From the NCBI GenBank assembly GCA_016703525.1, contig JADJBW010000007.1:1-64000 (forward strand): a stretch of DNA of 64,000 bases, in the 5' to 3' direction. Each line of letters starts with the position of its first letter. Position 1 is the first letter of the stretch. Position numbers and translations under genes: made by a program. This stretch comes from Actinomycetota bacterium (GTDB lineage Bacteria; Actinomycetota; Acidimicrobiia; Acidimicrobiales; Microtrichaceae). Under the pieces are notes generated by a model. It did no database searches. It had not been told where the DNA came from and saw only the letters and a program-made list of their open reading frames with translations. Below, piece by piece: positions 54,167 through 62,869 of this stretch.

Positions 54167-55060
54167 ATGAGCGGGCGGATTGTGCCCGCGCGGGTGACGG
54201 TGGCGGTCGCGCTCGTGATGCTCGCGTCTTCGCTCGGATTGGGCTGCGGCGTCGAGCGAGCCGAACCGTCCGCCGTCGGTGACCCGCCCGCAGCCTCGCC
54301 TGCGAGCGCGGCGGAACTGGAGCTACCGAAGGCTGTCGGTGATTTGAGCTTCCAGGACGGCTCGACGACACAGTTCCCGCCGACGGAGGCAGACCGTTCG
54401 AGCAACCGAGCCGACTCCGAGCGCCTCCGCGCTGCGTCTGAAGTCAGCGAGAACTCGGGCTTCCCGGCCGTAGCGGCCGACCTGGCGCGACTCCTCCCGA
54501 AGGTGGAGCAGGTGGAGGGCGACTTCACCATCAGCCAAGACGACTTCGGTGCCGGGGCGTTGTGCCTTGAGCGAGGTGGCGAGGAGCCGGCCTACTTCAT
54601 CTGTGGACGCCCCTTCATCACGTTTGACGGCGACATGGTTCGACGCGACCCCGGAACGAGTGCGGCGCGAACCGCACGGCTCTCCGTCGACTACGTCCGC
54701 GACGAGGACGTAGTCGGTGTCGTGAGCTACCGCGCGGTTTCGGTTCGGTATCTGGGCGAGGCGAGCGCAGCGCCGGCATGGTGTGAGTCGCGGCTGGTGC
54801 CTTCGAAGGGGACGAGTGCCGTCATCTCGGATCCGGCCGGTGCGGCGACGGCCACGTCGAATGCCATTCCGACCTACGAGCTGCTGGGACAGGCGCGCAG
54901 GGTTGGTGCGGTGCCGCCCGAGTGGACAATCAGCGATGCCGGAACGGGCAGTGGCCCGACCAACATCGTCACTGGCTTCGTCGTGGCGCCTGAAGTGGCC
55001 CAGAGCATTGCGGACGCAACCGGGCTCCCGGTTGTGGTGCGCAGCATGGGCCCTTGCTGA
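54167..55060 (+). CDS. Lipoprotein of unknown function
   Basis: A 297-residue lipoprotein. The signal (RIVPARVTVAVALVMLASSL) is followed by lipobox GLGC near residue 25. The mature part has no domain I recognise; it contains two Cys pairs (ALCLERGGEEPAYFICG and a C-terminal MGPC), suggesting disulfides. ATG 54167 is chosen because AGGAGAG lies at suitable spacing, although a leaderless start at ATG 54086 after TACGGT (54071-54076) would add a 27-residue prefix in front of the signal. Codon usage looks slightly less GC-extreme than neighbours. The next ~115 bp end in a weak hairpin and then the G/C tract. Confidence 0.6.
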   Translation: MSGRIVPARVTVAVALVMLASSLGLGCGVERAEPSAVGDPPAASPASAAELELPKAVGDLSFQDGSTTQFPPTEADRSSNRADSERLRAASEVSENSGFPAVAADLARLLPKVEQVEGDFTISQDDFGAGALCLERGGEEPAYFICGRPFITFDGDMVRRDPGTSAARTARLSVDYVRDEDVVGVVSYRAVSVRYLGEASAAPAWCESRLVPSKGTSAVISDPAGAATATSNAIPTYELLGQARRVGAVPPEWTISDAGTGSGPTNIVTGFVVAPEVAQSIADATGLPVVVRSMGPC

Positions 55061-55099
55061 TCTGGTTGACCTGAATTCGCTGGTCTCGTGCAGCATCTC

Positions 55100-55129
55100 G
55101 ATCCCCCGGCGCCATCTCCAGCGGGGATC
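55100..55129 (+). terminator. Weak hairpin downstream of the lipoprotein
   Basis: GATCCCC (55100-55106) and GGGGATC (55123-55129) form a 7-bp perfect inverted repeat around a 16-nt loop, 40 bp after the lipoprotein stop. There is no U-tract. It is a plausible terminator but short. Confidence 0.3.
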
Positions 55130-55175
55130 TCTTCGCTTGTGCGCAGTCAACGGTCTGCGGGCAGGTTGGGTTGGG

Positions 55176-55820
55176 CCCCCACGGGGGGGGGGGGGGGGGC
55201 GGGGGGGGGGCCCCCCCCCCCCCGGGGGCCCGCGGGGGGCGCCACCCCCCCCCCGGGGGGGGGGGCCCCCCCGGGCCCCGCCCCGCGCCCCCCCCCGGCC
55301 CCCCCCGGGGGCCCCGCGGGGGGGGGGGGGCCCCCCCCCGGGGGCCACCCCCCCCCCCCGGCGGGAGGGCCGGGGCGGCCCCCCCCCCCCCCCCCGCGCG
55401 CGGGGGGGTCCCCCCCCCCCCCGCCGGCCCCCCCCCCCCGCGCCGGCGGGGCCCCCCCCCCCGGGCGCCCGGCCCGCCCCCCCCCCGGCGGGCCCCGGCC
55501 GGGCCCGGCCCGGCCCCGCCGGGGGCCCCCCCCCCCCCCCCTCCCCCCGCCCCTCCCCCCCCCCCCTCCGCCCCCCGCGCCCCCCGGCCCCCCGGCCCCC
55601 CCCCCCCCCCCGGCCCCCCCCCCCGGGCCCGCGGCCCCGGGGCGGGGGGGCCGCAGGGGGCCCCCCCCGCGCGGGGGCGCGCCCCCCCCCCGCCGCCACA
55701 GCGCCGCGGCGCGCCCCCCCCGGCGCGGGGGGGGCCCCGCCCCCCGGGGGGCCGCGCCCGGGGGGGGCCGCGGGGCGGGCGCCGGGGGGGGCCCCCGCGG
55801 GGGGGGGGGGGAAGGCCCGG
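55176..55820. other. G/C-only low-complexity tract, probable assembly artefact
   Basis: About 645 bases consist almost solely of long G and C runs with only a handful of A or T. All reading frames stay open and yield Gly/Pro/Arg/Ala-only strings. Flanking sequence on both sides returns abruptly to ordinary composition. No motif, palindrome or periodicity beyond homopolymers is visible. It lies in an 891-bp region without a supportable gene (55,061-55,951), between a lipoprotein and the NagA gene, and may hide a real intergenic region or small gene. The right flank (55,821-55,951) shows nothing recognisable. Confidence 0.7.
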
Positions 55821-55951
55821 GGGCTCCTTCAACTCTAATACCAGAGGTTCCCGAGTTCTCATTCCGCGATCTCGCGGCTGGTGGCGGCTGGTTCGGCGGC
55901 TTCGATGTTGAGGGCGAGGGCGTTTGCACCCGATTGTCTCCGAGCACTGAA

Positions 55952-57076
55952 TCACCCCGCGCCGGCGGACCGTCCGGCGATGATCGTTTCGACGAGGCGA
56001 CCCGTATCGTCGAGCAGCACGATGTCGGCGTGCGCCGGGGCCGATGCGCCCGCGGTCGGCCTCGCCGAGCAGCCGTGCGGGCGCGACCGTCGCCGCGGCG
56101 ACGGCGGCGCGCAGGGAGCACACACCGGCCGCCACGGCTCGGTGGATCGCGACGCCGAGCGGCATGGTCGATCCGGCGAGCACGCCGTCGGCGGTGCGTG
56201 CGACGCCGTCGCGCACGACGACACGGCGGTCGCCGAGGTGGTGATCGCCATCGCCGAGACCGGTCGCGGCGATGCAGTCCGACACGACGACGGCGCGATC
56301 GCCGAGCGCTGCGAGGAACGTTCGGGCGGTCACGTCGTGCAGATGGAGGCCATCGAGGATGAGCGACGCGAATCCGGTCCAGCGCGGATCGAGCGCCGCC
56401 CCGACGATGCCGGGGTCGCGGGCGGCGAGCCCGCCCGTCGCGTTGCCCAGATGGGTGACGAGGGTGACGCCGCGGCGCCCGGCGGTCGCGAGTTCTTCGG
56501 CCGTGGCGTCGCTGTGCCCGGCCGCCACGACGACCCCGCTCGACACGAGCGCGTCGATCACCTCGGCGGCGCCGGCGAGTTCGGGTGCGATCGTGACCAG
56601 GCGCGGCGCGGCGCGGCCATCGAGCCAGGTCTCGACCTCGGCGGCGTCGGGCGGCCGGATGTGGCGCAGCGAGTGTGCGCCGACGCGAGCGGGCGACAGG
56701 AACGGGCCCTCGAGGTGCCAGCCGAGGGGCGTCGCACCGCCCGACGTGTCGGCGTCGGGTGTGCGGCCGCGGCGAGCGCCCGTCGCGTGGCCTCGGGGGA
56801 GCAGGTGATCGCGGTCGGGGCGAAGGCCGTGACCCCGAAGCGGGGGAGGGCTCGCGCAACCTCGTCCAGCCGCTCGGGTTCGGTGGCCAGGTCCACGCCG
56901 ACCGCGCCGTTGACCTGCAGGTCGATGTACCCCGGTGCGGCGAGCAGCCCTCGGTCGACGGTGCTGGGCCGAACCTCTGCAATGCGGTCGCCGTCGAGCA
57001 CGATCCGGCATGGCCCGGCGCCGGGGTCGAGCGCCAGGCGAACGCCGTCGAGCGCCACCTCGACGGACCCGGTCAT
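55952..57076 (-). CDS. nagA: N-acetylglucosamine-6-phosphate deacetylase, two compensating frameshifts
   Basis: A 374-codon gene cut by two frame changes that restore the original frame. N-terminus: VALDGVRLALDPGAGP and AAPGYIDLQVNGAVGVDL (the metal-site region, with LQVNG in the usual place). After ~56,760 the other frame gives LGWHLEGPFLSPARVGAHS, VVAAGHSDATAEE, VTHLGNATGG, LILDGLHLHD and VVVSDCIAATG. At ~56,045 the frame returns with ADIVLLDDTGRLVETIIAG. One base lost, then one base gained, explains this. The reaction is GlcNAc-6-P to GlcN-6-P + acetate. Catalytic Asp is in SDCIAA. ATG 57076 overlaps the GSCFA gene stop (ATGA). Probably a functional gene with read errors. Confidence 0.8.
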
Positions 57077-58140
57077 CGCCCGGTCGCCCGGATCGCTGCC
57101 TCCACGGTCTCCTCGTCGCACACCACAGCGGCGCCGCCGGGGATGCGATGCGGCGATCCGACCGGGCCGCCGGCCCGCCACGGCCGACCCTCCACGTAGT
57201 GGTCGTGGAAGCTGCGCATCACGTGCGCCACGCCGAGCGGCAGGACCTCGCGCCGATCGGGCGCGTAGTAGTCGGCGTGCGGCGACATGGTGATGATCTC
57301 GAAGGAGGGGAAGTAGTCGACCCAGTCGAAGCGGTCAAGCATCGCCTCCGCGGCGATGCGCAGCACAGCCTTGGACCATGCGGTGGACACCGCGACGTGG
57401 CGGTGCTCGGCGGTGGCGATGAGCGGCACGGGCGACACCGTCAGCAACAGCCGGGCGCCGGGGTTCAGCGCGTGCAGCCGCTCACAGAAGGCGGCGAGCG
57501 AAGCCCGGGCCGCGTCGACGTCAGTGTTGAAGAACTCGTGGCGTTCGGGGTCGAACGACCCGCCGTTCACGCCCGGCGCGGTGGGGTAGACCGCGCCGTC
57601 GATCCGACTCCGCCAGCCCTCGGTGAGGCCCAGCGTGAACACGATCACATCGGCCTCGGCGAACACGCGGCGGGTCGCTGCCAGGTGCAGGGCCCGGTCG
57701 GCGGCGACCGCCGCGCTCGACTCGAACCCGTCGGGCTCGACCAGCGGGCGAAACGGGTCGACGAATCGGCCGTTTCGCTCCCACGCCTCGTCGTCGGGCA
57801 CGAAACGCCCCTCGGCGCGGTCGAACAGTTGCACCGCCTGGTCGATCGTGTAGACGTTGCCGTAGCGCGCCGAGAACGTGCCGTACTGGTGCCGAGCGGC
57901 CTCGTCGTCGGGCATCGTCGCCGGTGCGGATTCGGGCACGAAGTAGTTGAAGCCCTGGCCTGCGAGGTGGCGCGAGAGGTGCTGGGCGAAGCAGCTTCCG
58001 AGCGTCGCAAGCTTGTCGTCGGGGCCGACCGAGAACCGCGGCGCGACGACCGGGTCGAACGATCCCGGTGGCACCCAGGTGACGGCGCGGGACCAGCGCT
58101 GGAAGTCGTCGATCGCCTCGTATGGGTGGCGTCGGGTCAT
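57073..58140 (-). CDS. GSCFA domain protein
   Basis: A 355-residue protein named for its GSCFA motif, seen in ATLGSCFAQHLSRHLAGQG near residue 45-60. The family is GDSL/SGNH-like with the Ser-containing first block and a C-terminal DxxH-like element, and usually accompanies polysaccharide or lipid biosynthesis genes. Further conserved segments are QYGTFSARYGNVYTIDQAVQ, FTLGLTEGW and LLLTVSPVPLIATAEHRHVA. Start and stop overlap both neighbours by four bases (ATGA), which fixes the start at 58140 and makes WcbI-GSCFA-NagA a coupled operon. A role as a transferase or esterase on sugar acyl groups is plausible. Confidence 0.85.
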   Translation of the reverse strand: MTRRHPYEAIDDFQRWSRAVTWVPPGSFDPVVAPRFSVGPDDKLATLGSCFAQHLSRHLAGQGFNYFVPESAPATMPDDEAARHQYGTFSARYGNVYTIDQAVQLFDRAEGRFVPDDEAWERNGRFVDPFRPLVEPDGFESSAAVAADRALHLAATRRVFAEADVIVFTLGLTEGWRSRIDGAVYPTAPGVNGGSFDPERHEFFNTDVDAARASLAAFCERLHALNPGARLLLTVSPVPLIATAEHRHVAVSTAWSKAVLRIAAEAMLDRFDWVDYFPSFEIITMSPHADYYAPDRREVLPLGVAHVMRSFHDHYVEGRPWRAGGPVGSPHRIPGGAAVVCDEETVEAAIRATGR

Positions 58141-59194
58141 GCGAGCTCCCGTTCGAACCGCTCGTCGCCGTCGATGTGGTCGAGCCGCACATCCCGCGGG
58201 TCGAGCGCTCGGTACCCCGCCAGGCTCGCGTCGACGAACTGGGCGAGGTCGATCAGCGAGCCGTCCGCGAGCCGCCACGTCCACGACCCGCGCACCCCGA
58301 GGCGGGCCGCGATCGGCGGGTAGACCGGCCAGATCTCGGCGGTCGCCCCCAAGCCGTCGGTGAGCACGCGCTCCCACGGTTCGTCGATCGGCGCCACGCT
58401 CCGCCGCTCGGACGGGCCGATCGCGCCGGCCGCGCCGGACGCCTCGGCTGGCACGCGTTCGGCGAGCACACGGGCGACGCCGCGGGCGAGCTGCACGATC
58501 GCGTCGATCCGGGGATGGTTGTCGGTGTGCATGAACACGCCTCGACCGAGCAGCGCAAGCAGCCAGTCGCCGAGGTCGAGGTCGCTCTCGGCGGTCGCTT
58601 GGCGCATCAGCTCCACGGCGTCGTTCCACGCCTCGCCGTAGCCGACCGCGCCGAGTGTGTCGGGCTCGAACCAGCCGAGGATGCGGTCGCGCTCCACGCC
58701 GCGCCGCCAGCCCCACAGCACGAGGCGCGAGTGATACGCCCGGGCGATGCCGAACAGCTCGCCGTCGCCCGCTGCAAGCGGCACGTGGGTGATGTCGGGA
58801 TGAAAGCCGCGGAAGTTGATCTGCGGCACCCGGATGAGGGCGGCCGGGCTCGCGGTGCGCTCGATCGCCGCACGCACGTCGGGTTCGGGCATCGACGTGA
58901 CGAGCGCATCGGCGGTCGCGAGCATCGCATCGAGTCGCGGGTTGGCCCGCCGTTCCAGATGTCGCGCCGCACGTCGAGGTCGGGCCGCATCGCCGCGAGC
59001 GCGGCGGTGAGTCCGGCGGTCTGGCAGTTGCTCACCACGAGCAGCCGTCGGCGTCCCGACGGGGACGCCCAGTGCGTGGGCGCCGAAGGCGAGGCGGCCG
59101 CCGTGGCCGCACCGCTCGCCACTCGCCACGCGTCGCGCGCTCGAAGGCGGGCGCCGCGGAGGTGTTCGGTTAGGGCTCGACCGCCGGTCGCCAT
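58137..59194 (-). CDS. WcbI-like polysaccharide acetyltransferase, one frameshift
   Basis: About 352 codons. The N-terminal part in one frame holds RRRLLVVSNCQTAGLTAAL, the WcbI hallmark NCQ segment, and continues to DVRRDIWNGG. From about 58,960 the next frame carries NPRLDAMLATADALVTSMPE, RVPQINFRGFHPDITHVPL and GRGVFMHTDNHPRIDAI to the stop. A missing G in the GGGCC stretch explains the break. WcbI binds CoA and is implicated in capsule polysaccharide O-acetylation. ATG 59194 starts the operon; the stop overlaps the GSCFA start. The divergent lipoprotein begins 112 bp away. Confidence 0.78.
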
Positions 59195-59306
59195 CGGCGG
59201 CGACGGTAGCAGGGGCGTATCCTGACCCGGTCGCTTGGCGAGGCGGCGGACATGGCGAACGAGCGACGCGACGAGACGGCCTGGCGGTGTGGAGGCGGGA
59301 GCGGCG

Positions 59307-61442
59307 ATGAACCGGCGGGGTGCGGAGTTGACGGATCGACGGCGATGGCGACCGGGGCCGACGCGCTCGCCCCGCCGGGCGACCGGCTCGGTCGCCGCCG
59401 CATGCGCGCTGGTGGTGTGCCTGTTCTCGACCGCGTGTTCATCCCAGCAGCTGCTCGATCCGGTGCTGCGCCTCGATCTTCCGCTCGTGGTGGTCGACAG
59501 CGCGTCGGCGCAGCGATGGGTCGAGGTGCTCCGTGCGAGCGGGGTCTCGGCGCGGGTCGGCACGATCAGCGAGATGTTCGAGCGGTCGGCCGGTGTGGTA
59601 CCCGCCGACGCCGACCTGTACGACGACCATCTGGGTTCGATCCGGACCTGGGTGCGTCGCGGAGGCCGCCTGACGACACCTCACCGTCGGCTGTTGGAAC
59701 GCCTCGGCGTGACGGCGAGCGGGGCTACCGGTGGGAACGGCCAGCGGGCCACGGGCCTCGACGACCTGGTTACGTGGCCGTCGGCCATGCGTGCCGCCAC
59801 CGTGCGGTTTCGCTCGGACTCGGGGGCGACCGACGTGTCGGTGCGTCAGCGCGTGGTCGGCGGAGGGCCGATCCTCGGCCGGGCGGTGCTGGCATCCGCG
59901 CGATTCGGTGCGGGCAGGGTTCTGGCCGTCGGCGCCGATCCCGTGGCGGGCGACCTGTTGGGCTACGAGCTCTTCCCGCTTCTGGGACGGGAGGTCGCAA
60001 CCCTTGGCGGGGTGCCACCGGCGCCGTACCGGCGGGGGGTCGAGGTCTATGTCGACCCTGGCCTGCTCGTCCACGGAGACGGCTCGGCGTGGTCGGCGAC
60101 CGAGATCGCCGATTCACTCGTCGGCGTCTCCACCGTCTACCTCGCCGGCTGGAACTTCGACTTCGTCGATCCCGCGGACGACTTCGAGTACGAGGAGCTC
60201 ATCACGGCGCTGCACGCTCGCGGCATCGCGGCCTCCGCGTGGTTGGCGCCGCCGTTCGTCAACCTCCGCACGTGGGACGAGCGCCCGGAGTGTCGCCAGC
60301 GAACGAGCACCGGCCGCGAAGCGACGGTCGGGTGGCGTTCGCTGCTCGCGCTCGAGATCCCCACGTGTTTCGACGCCGCATGGCACGCGTTCCAGCGTCT
60401 GCTCACGGCGCACTCGTGGGACGGCGTGAACTTCGCGGAGCTGTACTTCGAGGCGCCGAACGTGCCCGACGACTTCACACCGTTCTCGGCCGCCGCCCTC
60501 GAGCGCTTCGGCAGGGACCCCGCCGCCGACCCGGAGGGCTTCCTGGACTTTCGCTCCGAGCTGGCTGCGGAGCAGAACGATGCGCTGCTGGCGCAGGCGA
60601 ACGGGCTGCCCGGTGCCACCGATCTCGACCTGGTGCTCACGGTGATCGATGATTCGCTCGATCCCGACGTCGCCCGCAGCGTGGGGAGCGACCTCGATCT
60701 GCTGGCCCGCGGCGCGGCGGTGCGCGGCGCCGCGCTGCAGATCGAGGATCCGTACACGCAGTGGGGCATGCCGCCGTCGCGCTACGACGCGATGGACGCG
60801 AGGGTCGCTGCAACGGGGGCGCGGTCGTTCGCCGACGTGAACGTGGTCGATCGCATGCGCACCGCGCCCGACATCCGCAGCCGACGCCGCCCGCCGACCA
60901 CCCGCATGGTCGGCGGCGAGCTCGGGCTGGCGTTGGCGAAGGCATCCGGGAACCGGCAACGGGTCGCGGTCTACTCCGCGGCCACGCTGTGGGACGGCGA
61001 CCGCGACCGCCTCGCAGCGATGGCCGCGGGAGCGGCGATCGTGTCCGACTCGGGCGTGAGCGCTCCCTGGACGGTCACGGTCCCGCGCCCGTCGTCGCGG
61101 ATGCGCTCGGCGACCGTTGACGGCGTGGCGTGGCCGTCGAGCCCGCGCGGCGTGGTGCTGCCGCCGGGTGAGCACGAGGTGGCGTGGTCGACCAAGGAGT
61201 CGGGCGTTCCCTCGCTCGTGTCCTCCACGATCGAACTGTCGGAGGTGCGTGCGTCGCCCGAGAGGATCGAGGTCGGGTATTCGGTTCGGTCGCGGGGCTG
61301 GATCGTCGTCGGCGAAGCGCCGACATCGGTCGAGGTCGACGGCGAGAAGGCCTCGTTGCCGCGTGTCCGCGGGCCCGAGGGATGGGCCATCCGCGTGCCG
61401 GGCGGGGCCCACTCCGTCGCGGTCCACTCGGCGAGCCGCTGA
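59307..61442 (+). CDS. Secreted lipoprotein with glycosidase-like TIM-barrel region
   Basis: A 711-residue exported protein: an Arg-rich N-terminus, the hydrophobic VAAACALVVCLF and lipobox STAC near residue 46. The middle third (STVYLAGWNFDFVDPADDFE, ALHARGIAASAWLAPPF, AHSWDGVNFAELYFEAP) has the strand-helix rhythm and acidic strand ends of a (beta/alpha)8 glycoside hydrolase, with Glu in NFAELYFE a possible catalytic residue. Flanking domains are beta-rich (residues ~40-230 and ~600-711). No assigned family is recognised. ATG 59307 gives the proper signal length. It is divergent from the polysaccharide-linked WcbI operon, so a role with a cell-surface glycan is likely. Confidence 0.6.
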   Translation: MNRRGAELTDRRRWRPGPTRSPRRATGSVAAACALVVCLFSTACSSQQLLDPVLRLDLPLVVVDSASAQRWVEVLRASGVSARVGTISEMFERSAGVVPADADLYDDHLGSIRTWVRRGGRLTTPHRRLLERLGVTASGATGGNGQRATGLDDLVTWPSAMRAATVRFRSDSGATDVSVRQRVVGGGPILGRAVLASARFGAGRVLAVGADPVAGDLLGYELFPLLGREVATLGGVPPAPYRRGVEVYVDPGLLVHGDGSAWSATEIADSLVGVSTVYLAGWNFDFVDPADDFEYEELITALHARGIAASAWLAPPFVNLRTWDERPECRQRTSTGREATVGWRSLLALEIPTCFDAAWHAFQRLLTAHSWDGVNFAELYFEAPNVPDDFTPFSAAALERFGRDPAADPEGFLDFRSELAAEQNDALLAQANGLPGATDLDLVLTVIDDSLDPDVARSVGSDLDLLARGAAVRGAALQIEDPYTQWGMPPSRYDAMDARVAATGARSFADVNVVDRMRTAPDIRSRRRPPTTRMVGGELGLALAKASGNRQRVAVYSAATLWDGDRDRLAAMAAGAAIVSDSGVSAPWTVTVPRPSSRMRSATVDGVAWPSSPRGVVLPPGEHEVAWSTKESGVPSLVSSTIELSEVRASPERIEVGYSVRSRGWIVVGEAPTSVEVDGEKASLPRVRGPEGWAIRVPGGAHSVAVHSASR

Positions 61443-61518
61443 GCGACGCGGCCCGGCACCCGTCGGCCGTCGCCCCTCGGCCGAACTGCCAAGATTGGGG
61501 CGACGAAAGGTGGTGCTC

Positions 61519-62130
61519 GTGCACGTCGAGTTCTGGTTCGATCCGATCTGTCCCTTCTGCTGGATGACCTCGCGTTGGATCCGGCTCGTGGCGCCCGAGC
61601 GCGACCTGGAGATCACCTGGCGGCCGATCAGCCTGCTCTTCAAGAACGAGATGACCGAGGAGTACCCCTTCTTCGAGCGGGCGACGGCGAGCCTCGCGCT
61701 GCTGCGCGTGGTGGAGGCGGCCCGCGTGCGGGTGGGCGATGCGGTGGTGGGCGACCTCTACACCGAGTTCGGCCGTGCCATCCATCAGCGGCAGGCCGAG
61801 GTCGATCTCGCGGGCGTGCTGGCGGGTCTCGGCCTCGACGCCGACCTCGCCGATGCCGCGACCGATGCCGCGTGGGACGACGTGATCCGGGTACACATGG
61901 CCGACGCGCTCGATCTCGCGGGCACCGACGTGGGCGTGCCGATCATCGCTGTGGAGGGCGCGACGGGCCGGGTCGGCCTGTTCGGTCCGGTGCTCACGAC
62001 GCTGCCCGACCCGGCGCAGCGGCTTCGGTTGTGGGACGGGTTCGTGGCCATGGCCGACACGCCCGGCTTCTTCGAACTCAAGCGCTCGCGCACCTCGTCG
62101 CCCGAACCGATCGCCGATGAGCTGGTCTGA
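61519..62130 (+). CDS. DsbA-family thioredoxin-fold protein
   Basis: A 203-residue DsbA/FrnE-like protein. VEFWFDPICPFCWMTSRWI holds the active-site CPFC at residues ~10-13. A helical insertion and the cis-Pro segment GTDVGVPIIAVEG follow, as in actinobacterial mycothiol-dependent reductases and disulfide isomerases. GTG 61519 is preferred, with GAAAGG about nine bases upstream; other in-frame GTGs lie at 61510 and 61513. No signal peptide, so cytoplasmic. The next gene overlaps it by 14 nt, suggesting cotranscription with the AlkB-like protein. Confidence 0.82.
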   Translation: MHVEFWFDPICPFCWMTSRWIRLVAPERDLEITWRPISLLFKNEMTEEYPFFERATASLALLRVVEAARVRVGDAVVGDLYTEFGRAIHQRQAEVDLAGVLAGLGLDADLADAATDAAWDDVIRVHMADALDLAGTDVGVPIIAVEGATGRVGLFGPVLTTLPDPAQRLRLWDGFVAMADTPGFFELKRSRTSSPEPIADELV

Positions 62131-62839
62131 GGGCCTCGGCGGCCACGATTCGAGGGCGCTCGGCATCGACCGGCGAGCGCCCACCGAGCGGATCGCGCTC
62201 GGCGAGGGCGGGACCTGCTGGGTCGACCTCACGCGAGCGTTCGTCCGCGAGCCGGCCGAGGTGTTGGCCGAGCTGAGCGGCTCGGTCACCTGGCAGCAGG
62301 GCGAGACCTGGCGCTACGACCGGTGGGTCGAGGAGCGTCGACTGGGAGCGTCGGTTCGGCACGAGGCGCTGCCGGGCGCGCTACGTCAGGCGCGAGCCCA
62401 CCTCGACGCTCGCTATCGGGTGCGGTTCGGCGGCGCGGCCGTGATCCTGTATCGCGACGGGAACGACTTTCAGGGGTTGCACACCGATCGCGAGATGCGA
62501 TGGCTCGACGACACGCTGATCGCCATCGCCGTGCTGGGGGAGCGTCGACCGTTCGTCTTGCGGCCACGCCGCGACTGGACCGACCCGGAGGCGCGACGCG
62601 ACGCGAGCGAGGACGTGGTGCTCCTGCCGGGCCACGGCGATCTGCTGGTGATGGGAGGTCGCTCGCAACGCGACTGGTTGCATGGTGTGCCGGCGGCGGC
62701 GGTCGAGGGGCCCCGCGTCTCGGTCATCTGGCGGTGGACCTCGCGACGGGGAGCCCCCGACACGGCCCCCGGGTACAACGAGGGCCGACACTTCAGCGAT
62801 CGACGCGGTCCGGGCGGTCGGAGAACGCGACCGGTCTGA
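62117..62839 (+). CDS. alkB: AlkB-like 2OG-Fe(II) dioxygenase
   Basis: A 240-residue protein of the AlkB family, oxidatively demethylating nucleic-acid bases. The iron ligands are in GLHTDREMRW (HxD) and DWLHGVPAA (distal His), and the 2-oxoglutarate Arg pair is in GPRVSVIWRW. VILYRDGNDFQGLHTD matches the family's NxYxdGxdxxxxHxD pattern, and ALGERRPF-like PFVLRP follows. ATG 62117 overlaps the DsbA gene end. It may be a DNA or RNA alkyl-damage repair enzyme; no ada-type regulator is nearby. Confidence 0.85.
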   Translation: MSWSEGLGGHDSRALGIDRRAPTERIALGEGGTCWVDLTRAFVREPAEVLAELSGSVTWQQGETWRYDRWVEERRLGASVRHEALPGALRQARAHLDARYRVRFGGAAVILYRDGNDFQGLHTDREMRWLDDTLIAIAVLGERRPFVLRPRRDWTDPEARRDASEDVVLLPGHGDLLVMGGRSQRDWLHGVPAAAVEGPRVSVIWRWTSRRGAPDTAPGYNEGRHFSDRRGPGGRRTRPV

Positions 62840-62869
62840 GCGGCCGGTGCGCGTGCAGCCGGTGCGCGT

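Noticed and set aside
55176..55820. Coding gene for Pro/Gly-rich repeat protein or replication origin
   Set aside because: All frames are open because only G and C occur; no start, ribosome site, iterons or DnaA boxes.
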